DNA of 7,284 nucleotides from Planctomycetota bacterium. GTDB lineage: Bacteria > Planctomycetota > SZUA-567 > H5-PLA8. Both the position numbers and the translations under genes were made by a program. The stretch's first letter is position 1, and each line of letters starts with the position of its first letter. The notes under the pieces were generated by a model, which made no database searches, was not told the origin of the DNA, and worked only from the letters and a program-made list of their open reading frames with translations. Shown one piece after another: positions 1-5,683 of this stretch. The stretch is taken from NCBI GenBank assembly GCA_025355035.1, contig JANXLS010000809.1:1-7284 (forward strand), read 5' to 3'.

Positions 1-126
1 GACAGCGGCCGTTTCGTTGGCGGCCATGCGGCTGCGGAGCAAATTCGGAATCGCGATTGCGGCGATAATGGCAATAATGGCCACAACAATCATCAATTCA
101 ATCAGCGTAAAACCCTTGCTCTTCAT
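1..126 (-). CDS. Type IV pilin / type II secretion pseudopilin, N-terminal part (cut by window edge)
   Basis: Reading the minus strand from the ATG at 126-124 gives 42 codons that run off the window. The protein begins MKSKG/FTLIEL, a textbook class III prepilin leader: a short basic leader ending in Gly5, the prepilin-peptidase cleavage point, then Phe6 (normally N-methylated) and Glu at mature position 5. A strongly hydrophobic helix (MIVVAIIAIIAAIAIP) follows, then NLLRSRMAANETAAV. In known pilins this helix anchors the subunit in the inner membrane and packs in the filament core. The NLLRSR..ANE start of the head resembles GspG/PilA-like proteins common in Acidobacteriota and Verrucomicrobiota. 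The start is supported by AGGAG at 136-140, nine nucleotides upstream. Whether this is a true pilin or a secretion pseudopilin cannot be decided without the C-terminal head. Confidence 0.93.
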   Translation of the reverse strand, partial: MKSKGFTLIELMIVVAIIAIIAAIAIPNLLRSRMAANETAAV

Positions 127-135
127 AATGCTCTT

Positions 136-140
136 CTCCT
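136..140 (-). promoter_or_regulatory. Ribosome binding site of the pilin gene
   Basis: AGGAG on the minus strand, nine nucleotides before the ATG at 126. It is a strong match to the anti-Shine-Dalgarno sequence and fixes the pilin start. Confidence 0.75.
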
Positions 141-182
141 AGAGTTGCGGCAGCCACACTTGAGTGGGCTCCGGCGACGTGT

Positions 183-191
183 TTTATATCA
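183..191 (-). promoter_or_regulatory. Candidate extended -10 promoter of the pilin gene
   Basis: On the minus strand this reads TGATATAAA: a TATAAA hexamer (five of six to the sigma-70 -10 consensus) preceded by TGn, the extended -10 signature. Transcription would start near 176 and give a leader of about 50 nt before the ATG at 126. No convincing -35 hexamer lies 16-18 nt upstream; that place is occupied by the palindrome at 197-215. This fits either an activator-dependent promoter or one relying on the extended -10. It is a motif match only. Confidence 0.4.
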
Positions 192-196
192 ATCGT

Positions 197-215
197 GAAC
201 CGAACAATTCGGTTC
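197..215. promoter_or_regulatory. Perfect 8+3+8 palindrome, candidate operator upstream of the pilin gene
   Basis: GAACCGAA-CAA-TTCGGTTC is a perfect inverted repeat with 8-bp arms and a 3-bp centre. It lies 71-89 bp upstream of the pilin ATG and immediately upstream of the extended -10 candidate, covering the position of a -35 box. A 19-bp dyad of this size is typical of a site for a dimeric helix-turn-helix regulator. A terminator is less likely because neither strand carries a real T-run after the stem. The cognate regulator is not in the window. Confidence 0.45.
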
Positions 216-261
216 TAATTTCCATAGATGTAAACAGCAATGTCTGAGCCAAAGCGAAAAC

Positions 262-287
262 ATGACTCAATAAATACATTGAATCAT
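262..287 (-). terminator. Candidate AT-rich hairpin with T-rich tail
   Basis: On the minus strand ATGATTCAAT and ATTGAGTCAT pair over 10 positions, one of them a G-U pair in RNA, around a 6-nt loop. The stem is followed by GTTTTCGCTTT. This is the order expected for an intrinsic terminator reading leftwards from the 477-2321 gene. The stem is AT-rich and hence weak, and it lies about 190 nt beyond the stop codon, so confidence is low. On the plus strand the stem has a C-A mismatch, which favours a minus-strand RNA role. Confidence 0.3.
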
Positions 288-350
288 TTATAACTATCGT
301 TTGTTTATGATTTTAAAAAATACGAACGTTGAGTTGAGAGAATGAAAGAA

Positions 351-376
351 CCTGACATGTGACAAAACCTGTCAGG
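351..376 (-). terminator. GC-rich inverted repeat CCTGACA/TGTCAGG, candidate terminator or operator
   Basis: CCTGACA at 351-357 and TGTCAGG at 370-376 are perfect 7-bp inverted arms around a 12-nt spacer. On the minus strand the stem is followed by TTCTTTCATT, a pyrimidine-rich tail, about 100 nt after the stop of the 477-2321 gene. That fits a weak intrinsic terminator. An additional direct copy of TGACA at 360-364 gives three copies of the half-site (two direct, one inverted), which could equally be a protein-binding arrangement. Confidence 0.35.
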
Positions 377-476
377 ACCGCCGGTGATCCTTGCGACAAA
401 AAATGAGATTGCAGGGCGCGATTTTGATTTAACGGCACTTATTACTCCGCTACTTTAAATTTTGTCAGTCCATCAT

Positions 477-2321
477 TCATGGTTCGTTGAGAATCACCTT
501 CAAACGCGCCTGCGCCCGATCATACGCCAAACTACTCGTTGGAATGACTGCATAAACCGCGCGTGCGTCCGTGAAGCGTTTGAGTTGCTCCAAACAGTTT
601 CCCTTTAAGTAGAGCATCTCCGGCGTGAGCTGCGGCAACGAGGCCGCGCGGACGCAATACTCCAACCATGCCAACCCATCGTCCGCTCGCCCCCTGAGTA
701 ATTCCATGCGCGCCATCGCTGCACACGCCGCTGGAATATTGTACGGTTTCTGAGGCTGTTTCAGTTCCGTCAACAGAGCTGGATACGCAAGGTCCACACG
801 CCCCAATCGCTCCAATGTCACACCCACCAGAAGTCGCACGCGCCCCGGATCGAGCATCCGATCGAAATCCGGACACGCCTCGCAGAGCTGCAAATGCGCC
901 AGGACTGCTTCACGAGTCGTCCGAATCATCCCCGAATCGCCCTTGCCTGACAGTTCGTTTAAATCGGCAACTTGCGATAACGTCAGCGCGTGGTGCATCT
1001 GCGCGTAACTCGATTGCGGTTGCTTCCTCACGCCGTCACTTTGCAACTCGTAATCGTTGCGATAAACGCCGCTTCTCAGCACAGCCATCGCTGCAACGAA
1101 AACGCTGGCTCCAATCGCCGCATACTGACCCATTTTGCGGTGTGAACTCGCCGCATCGTTCGACCAAAGGCGCACCTTTTCATATGTGCGCACAGCTGTC
1201 TCCGCTGCAATCAGCACAATCGCCGGAAGCGCAAAGTATGCATATCGATCCTGCATCAAATACGGAATCGGAACGAGGTTCAACGCCGGCCCCAACGTAC
1301 CGAAAAACCAACCCCACAAAAAAACCGTTCGCCAGCGCTGCGACGAAATCCAAATCGTCCCCGCCAGCATTGCCACCAGCGTGGCCAGCCGCGTCCAGAA
1401 AAACACACTCGCCAGCGTCGTCACGATCGGACTGTAATAAAAAATGCTCAGCCCTGATGGAATCACCGAATTGTAAATGTACTCCGTCACAATCGGCACA
1501 TCCGTCAGCGCCACCGTCCACAGACTCCCGCCCGCCAGCGTCACCGTCGACGAATCGCACGTCCTGAAATTCAGCTTCGCGAGAAAGACGATCAATCCTG
1601 CGCATCCAGCCCACAGCAACACCGTCGGTACGATGTTCGGCGGTGTGATCGCCGCTCGTTCGCCGCTCGTCACCACGTCGCTGCGTCGCTGCACAAACTC
1701 CCACACTTCGTAAACAAAATAGACCGGTAAAAATCCCGCCGCGTTGGGCTTGCTCAGCATCGCCAATGCAAACAACCCGCCCGTGGCCAGCGCCCGGCAC
1801 CACGTGTTCCGCACTCCGCCAAAATAAACCCACAGCGACGCAAATCCAAAAAACGCCGCCAGCACATTCTTTCGCTCGGAAATCCAACACACCGACTCGC
1901 ACGCCGCTGGATGCAACGTCCACGCGGTAGCTGCGAAGAGACTCATCCATCGGCCCACGCGCAGATGCAGCAGCGCCCGCCACAAAAAGATTCCGGCGAG
2001 AACGTGCAGCAGGAGCGAATGAAATCGAACTCCCGGAGCAGCCTTCGAACGCTGAATCGGCGCTGGTGGAACGCTCTCGAAAAAATATCGGTCCAATCGA
2101 TAGCTCAACACAACGACTGGAAAATAAGTATTCTTGGAGACCTTCGCAAAATCCTTCCACGGCGAGTCCAGCAAAACCAACTCATGATTGTAATGCGCGC
2201 CATCATCATACTCCAAAAACCCCGCCGAATAGCACCCCGCCACCAACGCCGGTGCCAGCAGCACAATCAACAGCGCGTCCCGCCACGGAGCAAGCTTGGG
2301 ATTTTCCGACGATTCGATCAC
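477..2321 (-). CDS. Polytopic membrane protein, GT-C/TMTC-like glycosyltransferase family with C-terminal TPR-like region
   Basis: The 614-aa protein starts at a GTG preceded by GGAG at a 10-nt gap; a TGA lies in frame just upstream and no other good start exists between. The N-terminal two thirds is an integral membrane domain with about ten hydrophobic segments (roughly 16-35, 101-120, 125-142, 152-168, 176-205, 232-250, 297-325, 333-353, 362-378, 400-416). Family landmarks are an acidic YDD at 38-40 after the first segment, NTYFPVVVLSYRLD at 64-77, HPAACESVCWISERKNVL at 137-154 (compare HPxxxESVAWIxERKDVL), SKPNA at 190-194 and QDRYAYFALP at 357-366. These match the TMTC/DUF1736-type multi-TM proteins, which are GT-C-fold sugar transferases or close relatives. 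Residues 430-614 are soluble and helical and resemble degenerate TPRs, for example around 560-600. A lipid-linked sugar donor and a periplasmic acceptor would be expected by analogy; the actual substrate is unknown. It probably shares a transcript with the toroid-protein gene 62 nt upstream. Confidence 0.8.
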   Translation of the reverse strand: MIESSENPKLAPWRDALLIVLLAPALVAGCYSAGFLEYDDGAHYNHELVLLDSPWKDFAKVSKNTYFPVVVLSYRLDRYFFESVPPAPIQRSKAAPGVRFHSLLLHVLAGIFLWRALLHLRVGRWMSLFAATAWTLHPAACESVCWISERKNVLAAFFGFASLWVYFGGVRNTWCRALATGGLFALAMLSKPNAAGFLPVYFVYEVWEFVQRRSDVVTSGERAAITPPNIVPTVLLWAGCAGLIVFLAKLNFRTCDSSTVTLAGGSLWTVALTDVPIVTEYIYNSVIPSGLSIFYYSPIVTTLASVFFWTRLATLVAMLAGTIWISSQRWRTVFLWGWFFGTLGPALNLVPIPYLMQDRYAYFALPAIVLIAAETAVRTYEKVRLWSNDAASSHRKMGQYAAIGASVFVAAMAVLRSGVYRNDYELQSDGVRKQPQSSYAQMHHALTLSQVADLNELSGKGDSGMIRTTREAVLAHLQLCEACPDFDRMLDPGRVRLLVGVTLERLGRVDLAYPALLTELKQPQKPYNIPAACAAMARMELLRGRADDGLAWLEYCVRAASLPQLTPEMLYLKGNCLEQLKRFTDARAVYAVIPTSSLAYDRAQARLKVILNEP

Positions 2322-2383
2322 GCGTTTCGCTCTCCAAATTAAAGCAGATCAGCCGTGAAGAATATCGGCATTTTTAAACGGGA

Positions 2384-3469
2384 CTATCGCACATAAATCT
2401 CCATGCACAAACATCCCAGTGCCGTCTGCCCGACTCGCCCCCAGTCACGCGCCGCATCACCTTTTACATCCCAGCTCCCAGCGTAATCGCCGTCTTTGCG
2501 TTGGTTGTCGAGCAGCGCTTTGTTTTTGGCGTCGGACCACGTTCTCCACATAGTGTTGTCGCCCAACGCGTCCACGAAATAGGCATTCCCTTGCTGGAAC
2601 GTACACAACGTGGCAATGTACCAATAATACACGTCCACGTTTTCCGTCTTCTCGTTCCAAACCGGCAATCCGCTTTGCTCGACAACATGCGCAACCGTCG
2701 AATGCAAATCTTCTTTTTTCCATCCCAAAAATTGCCGGCACAAACACCCAATCGCCGTCATACGATGCGCCGGATGTCCGTTTCCGACGCGTTGATCTTT
2801 TCGATACCAGTAGTCCGACGGACCGATCTCCTCGCCTTTCGGTTTCTCCAATTTGTGATCCACCGAATCGAGGTACTCGATGATCGGATCAAACGCACCG
2901 TGCGGCACTTTCAGCCCAGCTACTTTTGCTGACTTGAGCGCCATGACGTTCCATCCGACAATCGGCGTCGTGACTGTCGAATCCAGTGTAAACGTCTGTT
3001 GCCCTTGCGCATCCAGAGCGCCCCTCTTAAGGGGATAAACCTCCGTGCAATACGTCACCGCCCATTGCGCCGCCGTTTTCGTCTCCGGTTTGTTTGCCAT
3101 CGCAGCCGATTCTCCCAACGCCAACATCGCCATCGCCGTAGCGTATGCTTCGTTCTCAACGCCCGCGTCATCGGTCGTCTCAAATACTTTACCGGACGCG
3201 TTCTGCCTACTTTTCAACCACTCCACAGCCCGCCTAACGTTGTCTTTGTCCCCGCCCACTTTTTCCGAATGCCCGGCCCCCAAAAAGGCCAGCAGAGCGA
3301 GACTCGTCACCGCCGTATCCGTCTTTTTTTCGGCGCCATATTTCTTCGAATCCCAATGTCCATCTGCTTCCTGATGGTACGCCAACCATTTTAATCCATC
3401 CTCGTTGGCTTGCACCCTATTGAAGCTCAAACAGATCGCAATCGAAAACCCGACCATCCTCATTCGCAT
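2384..3469 (-). CDS. Secreted prenyltransferase/squalene-oxidase-repeat (terpenoid-cyclase fold) protein, non-enzymatic type
   Basis: The 361-aa protein has a signal peptide: MRMRM, a hydrophobic core (VGFSIAICLSF) and a likely cleavage after VQA around residue 21, so it is expected in the periplasm or outside. Repeats of the alpha/alpha-toroid fold are visible: GLKWLAYHQEADGHWD (25-40), AVEWLKSRQNASGKVF (81-96) and NQRKDGDYAGSWD (322-334), each a helix followed by a Q...G.W-like turn. The ending, YYWYIATLCTFQ (281-292) through ARDWGRVGQTALGCLCMEIY (340-359), is like a family of secreted toroid proteins common in Planctomycetota and Verrucomicrobiota. The catalytic DXDD motif of squalene-hopene cyclases and the zinc ligands of prenyltransferases are not seen, so a scaffold or binding role is more likely than cyclisation. 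The ATG at 3469 is preceded by AAGGGA at a 7-nt gap; Met3 and Met5 are alternative starts. It precedes the TMTC-like gene on the same strand. Confidence 0.8.
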   Translation of the reverse strand: MRMRMVGFSIAICLSFNRVQANEDGLKWLAYHQEADGHWDSKKYGAEKKTDTAVTSLALLAFLGAGHSEKVGGDKDNVRRAVEWLKSRQNASGKVFETTDDAGVENEAYATAMAMLALGESAAMANKPETKTAAQWAVTYCTEVYPLKRGALDAQGQQTFTLDSTVTTPIVGWNVMALKSAKVAGLKVPHGAFDPIIEYLDSVDHKLEKPKGEEIGPSDYWYRKDQRVGNGHPAHRMTAIGCLCRQFLGWKKEDLHSTVAHVVEQSGLPVWNEKTENVDVYYWYIATLCTFQQGNAYFVDALGDNTMWRTWSDAKNKALLDNQRKDGDYAGSWDVKGDAARDWGRVGQTALGCLCMEIYVR

Positions 3470-3590
3470 CGTTTTATCCCTTTAAAAGTTTCCCTATCTT
3501 TGAAACGAATCCGCTCCGAACAACTTGCACGGTTTATGTCTTCCAATACGATTCCGCTCACTCCGACACATTTCAAAAAGGAACTTCCGC
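3470..3590. other. Divergent intergenic region
   Basis: This 121-nt spacer must hold the promoters for both the leftward toroid-protein gene and the rightward peptidase gene. On the plus strand TTGCAC (3525-3530), a 16-nt gap and TACGAT (3547-3552) form a weak sigma-70-like pair about 40 nt before the GTG. No convincing minus-strand promoter was found. The ribosome site for the peptidase, AAAAGGA, ends at 3582. Confidence 0.45.
3576..3582 (+). promoter_or_regulatory. Ribosome binding site that fixes the peptidase start at GTG 3591
   Basis: AAAAGGA ends eight nucleotides before GTG 3591-3593. No comparable site precedes the upstream TTG at 3525. It is the main argument for the shorter 630-aa form. 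Confidence 0.7.
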
Positions 3591-5483
3591 GTGTCAAACC
3601 CATCGCCTGCTCCGTATGGTCTGTGGAAAAGTCCGTTGAATCCCAAAAGCCTCGCGCAAGGTCAGCGACTGGGTGATGCGCTATGGGATACCGATGGCAA
3701 AACGCTCGTCTGGCTTGAAGGCCGCGGCGAGCGTGGCGCGCTGGTCGCGTCGCGGCTCGATGGCGACGCTCCGCGCGATCTCACGGACGAACTCTCGGTC
3801 CGGGCGCGCGTGGGTTACGGCGGCGGGGATTTTACGGTTGCCCACGGTTTCGTTTATTTCGCATCCGGCGGCCAACTCTACCGCCGATCCCTCGCAACCG
3901 GGGCCGCTCGGCCTATCACACCGCCCTTCGGACAGATAGCGTCACCCACCGTTTCGCCCTGCGGAAATTTCGTCGTCTATGTGTTCTCGCACAACCGCTG
4001 CGACGGTCTGGCCATCGTCGATTCCGAAGGCAAACACTGGCCCCAGAAAATCGCCGAAGGACATGATTTCTACATGCAGCCCACGTGGAGTCCCGACGGC
4101 AAAAGCCTCGCTTGGGTCGCGTGGGATCATCCCAACATGCCCTGGGACGGCACCGAAACCTACCTTGCCGACGTCGTGCTGAATGACAGCGAATTGCCCG
4201 TGCTCAAGAATGTTCGAGGCATCGCTGGGGCCGCCGACATCGCCACGCTTCAACCCGAATTCTCTCCCGACGGAAATTTCCTCGCCTACCTCAGTGACGA
4301 AGGCGGCTGGCACAATTTCTATCTCTACGATTTGAAGCAGCAAACGATACGTTGTCTATCCGACGAACGCGCTGCCCAATTCGGCGAACCCGCGTGGCAA
4401 CAAGCCCAACGCGTTCATGCCTGGACGAAGGATTCGAAGTACATCATTCACGTCCGCAACGAACGCGCGTTCATGTCGCTTCACCGTCTCGAAGTCGGAA
4501 CGAACGTCTCTGTGCCCCTCGCCAATCCCGAGAGCTACTCGCAATTCTCGCAACTCACGCTGAACCCCGTCGACAATCGTCTCGCGTTCGTTGCGTCGTC
4601 CGGAACCCAACCCGCGCGCATAGTCGTAAAAAATCCGGACGGCGACGCACCCTCCGTGATCGTCAAACGCGGCACCGGCGAAAGTATCGCGCCCAGCGCG
4701 TTGATTGCTCCCCGCCCCATTTCCTGGCGCGGAACCGATGGCATCGAAATCCACGGACTGCTCTACTCGACCCAACGCGACGACGTCGGCGGTTTGCCGC
4801 CCGCCATCGTCCGCATCCACGGCGGCCCGACAGCACAATCGCGCGCGATCTACAGTGCCGACATCCAATTTCTGGCGACGCGTGGCTACACGGTGCTCGA
4901 CGTCAACTACCGCGGCAGCACTGGCTACGGCCGAGAATACATGAACGACTTGCGCGGCAATTGGGGCATCCACGATGTCAACGATGCCGTCAGCGCCGCC
5001 CGACATCTTGGTGACAGCGGGCTCGTTGATGCCAAGCGCCTCGTCATCATGGGCGGAAGCGCCGGCGGTTTCACCGTCCTCCAAACCCTGGTCACGCACC
5101 CGCGACTCTTCAAGGCTGGAGTTAATTTGTACGGCGTTTCAAACCAATTTGCTCTCGCCATGGAGACCCACAAATTCGAAGAGCGCTACACCGACTCCCT
5201 GATCGGCCCGCTCCCCGAAGCCAGCGCCCTTTACCACGAACGCTCGCCCGCCTTCCACGCCGACCGGATCGTGGACCCCATCGCCATCTTCCAAGGCGAA
5301 ATTGATGAAGTCGTGCTCAAGAACCAATCCGACTTCATCGTCGAATCGTTAAAGTCGCGCGGCATCCCGTACGAATACCACGTCTTTGCGGGAGAAGGCC
5401 ACGGGTGGCGCAAACCGGAAACGATCGAAGCCTACTTCACGGCGCTTGAAAAATTTCTGAAGCAGCATGTTGTGTTCTCCTGA
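3591..5483 (+). CDS. S9 family serine peptidase (prolyl oligopeptidase/acylaminoacyl-peptidase type)
   Basis: The 630-aa protein should cleave short peptides in the cytoplasm, as no signal peptide is seen. Residues 1 to about 370 form a beta-propeller with PD40/WD40-like blades: DTDGKTLVW (33-41), SPCGNFVVY (122-130), SPDGKSLAW (167-175) and SPDGNFLAY (225-233). The C-terminal alpha/beta-hydrolase domain has HGGPTAQ (410-416, oxyanion region), NYRGSTGYGREY (439-450), the nucleophile elbow GGSAGG with Ser490, Asp572 in GEIDEVV, and His604 in GEGHGW, so the triad is complete. The frame is open further upstream to a TTG at 3525. The GTG at 3591 is preferred because AAAAGGA lies eight nucleotides before it and because the protein then begins SNPSPAPYGLWKSP, the usual family N-terminus; the extra 22 residues are basic and unlike the family. 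Length is typical. It stands alone on the plus strand between divergent and convergent neighbours. Confidence 0.93.
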   Translation: MSNPSPAPYGLWKSPLNPKSLAQGQRLGDALWDTDGKTLVWLEGRGERGALVASRLDGDAPRDLTDELSVRARVGYGGGDFTVAHGFVYFASGGQLYRRSLATGAARPITPPFGQIASPTVSPCGNFVVYVFSHNRCDGLAIVDSEGKHWPQKIAEGHDFYMQPTWSPDGKSLAWVAWDHPNMPWDGTETYLADVVLNDSELPVLKNVRGIAGAADIATLQPEFSPDGNFLAYLSDEGGWHNFYLYDLKQQTIRCLSDERAAQFGEPAWQQAQRVHAWTKDSKYIIHVRNERAFMSLHRLEVGTNVSVPLANPESYSQFSQLTLNPVDNRLAFVASSGTQPARIVVKNPDGDAPSVIVKRGTGESIAPSALIAPRPISWRGTDGIEIHGLLYSTQRDDVGGLPPAIVRIHGGPTAQSRAIYSADIQFLATRGYTVLDVNYRGSTGYGREYMNDLRGNWGIHDVNDAVSAARHLGDSGLVDAKRLVIMGGSAGGFTVLQTLVTHPRLFKAGVNLYGVSNQFALAMETHKFEERYTDSLIGPLPEASALYHERSPAFHADRIVDPIAIFQGEIDEVVLKNQSDFIVESLKSRGIPYEYHVFAGEGHGWRKPETIEAYFTALEKFLKQHVVFS

Positions 5484-5672
5484 TTTACGGCTTTTACAGC
5501 TTTAACATCGAATAACGCGAATTTACGCGGATAGACGCGAATAAGGGCTTAAAGGTTTAAGAATTTTAGATAGCTGGGGTTTGGGCGCTAGAAAAGGGTG
5601 ACGTGCGTTTGGATTGGGAGAAGGAGGTCAGAAACCTCAAAATTCGGCGGCTTCGCGCGAGAAAAATGACTT
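5484..5672. other. Convergent intergenic region with small repeats and hairpins
   Basis: This 189-nt spacer separates the 3' ends of the plus-strand peptidase and the minus-strand hydrolase-like gene. It holds the 10-bp tandem repeats at 5515-5542, an AT-rich palindrome CTTAAA-GG-TTTAAG at 5548-5561 followed on the plus strand by AATTTT, a small stem GAGGT-cagaa-ACCTC at 5624-5638, and the left arm of a hairpin that crosses the hydrolase stop codon. None has the long T-run of a strong intrinsic terminator. The two AT- or pyrimidine-tailed stems could end transcription weakly from either side. Confidence 0.55.
5515..5542. repeat. Three tandem ~10-bp repeats, ACGCGRAT core
   Basis: ACGCGAAT at 5515-5522, ACGCGGAT at 5525-5532 and ACGCGAAT at 5535-5542 are spaced exactly 10 bp apart, with variable 2-bp linkers (TT, AG). 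A weaker related CATCGAAT sits at 5506-5513. The period equals one DNA helical turn. From memory, similar short arrays of ACGCGAAT/ACGCTAAT type occur between genes in some Verrucomicrobiota genomes, but this was not searched. Confidence 0.6.
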
Positions 5673-5683
5673 TTACTCTCGCG
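5656..5683 (-). repeat. Hairpin spanning the stop codon of the hydrolase-like gene
   Basis: CGCGAGA at 5656-5662 and TCTCGCG at 5677-5683 are perfect 7-bp arms. Inside them AAAA (5663-5666) and TTTT (5671-5674) can extend the stem with a 2-nt bulge and a TGAC loop. The TAA stop (5675-5673) lies inside the structure. No T-run follows on the minus strand, so it is not a standard intrinsic terminator; it might stabilise the 3' end of the mRNA. Confidence 0.4.

Larger units (their letters stand above)
127..476. other. AT-rich intergenic region between the pilin and the TMTC-like gene
   Basis: This 350-nt stretch holds no credible coding frame and is clearly richer in A and T than the flanking genes. 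From the pilin side it contains the ribosome binding site, the extended -10 candidate, the 19-bp palindrome, an imperfect 10-bp stem at 262-287 and a GC-rich inverted repeat at 351-376. Both flanking genes are on the minus strand. The spacer therefore serves as the downstream region of the 477-2321 gene and the promoter region of the pilin gene. Nothing specific was recognised in about 390-476. Confidence 0.7.

Noticed and set aside
197..215. Reading the palindrome as an intrinsic terminator
   Set aside because: Neither strand has a T-run after the stem, and its position directly upstream of a -10-like sequence fits an operator better.
815..1567. A 250-codon open frame on the plus strand
   Set aside because: It is antisense to the TMTC-like gene, Ser/Pro/Arg-rich and low in complexity, with no membrane or domain signature. 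It is a shadow frame.
1180..2160. A 326-codon open frame on the minus strand
   Set aside because: It overlaps the TMTC-like gene in another frame on the same strand; that gene has clear family motifs throughout while this one is Gly/Arg/Asp-rich without any.
2384..3469. Annotation as squalene-hopene cyclase
   Set aside because: About half the usual cyclase length, a signal peptide, and no DXDD motif; only the toroid fold is shared.
4356..5099. A 247-codon open frame on the minus strand
   Set aside because: It is antisense to the S9 catalytic region, which has a complete triad; the composition (Ala, Asp, Val, Gly) is that of a shadow.
5621..5628. AAGGAGGT, a perfect Shine-Dalgarno consensus
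   Set aside because: No start codon lies within 5-12 nt downstream on the plus strand, and it is part of a small stem in the convergent spacer.
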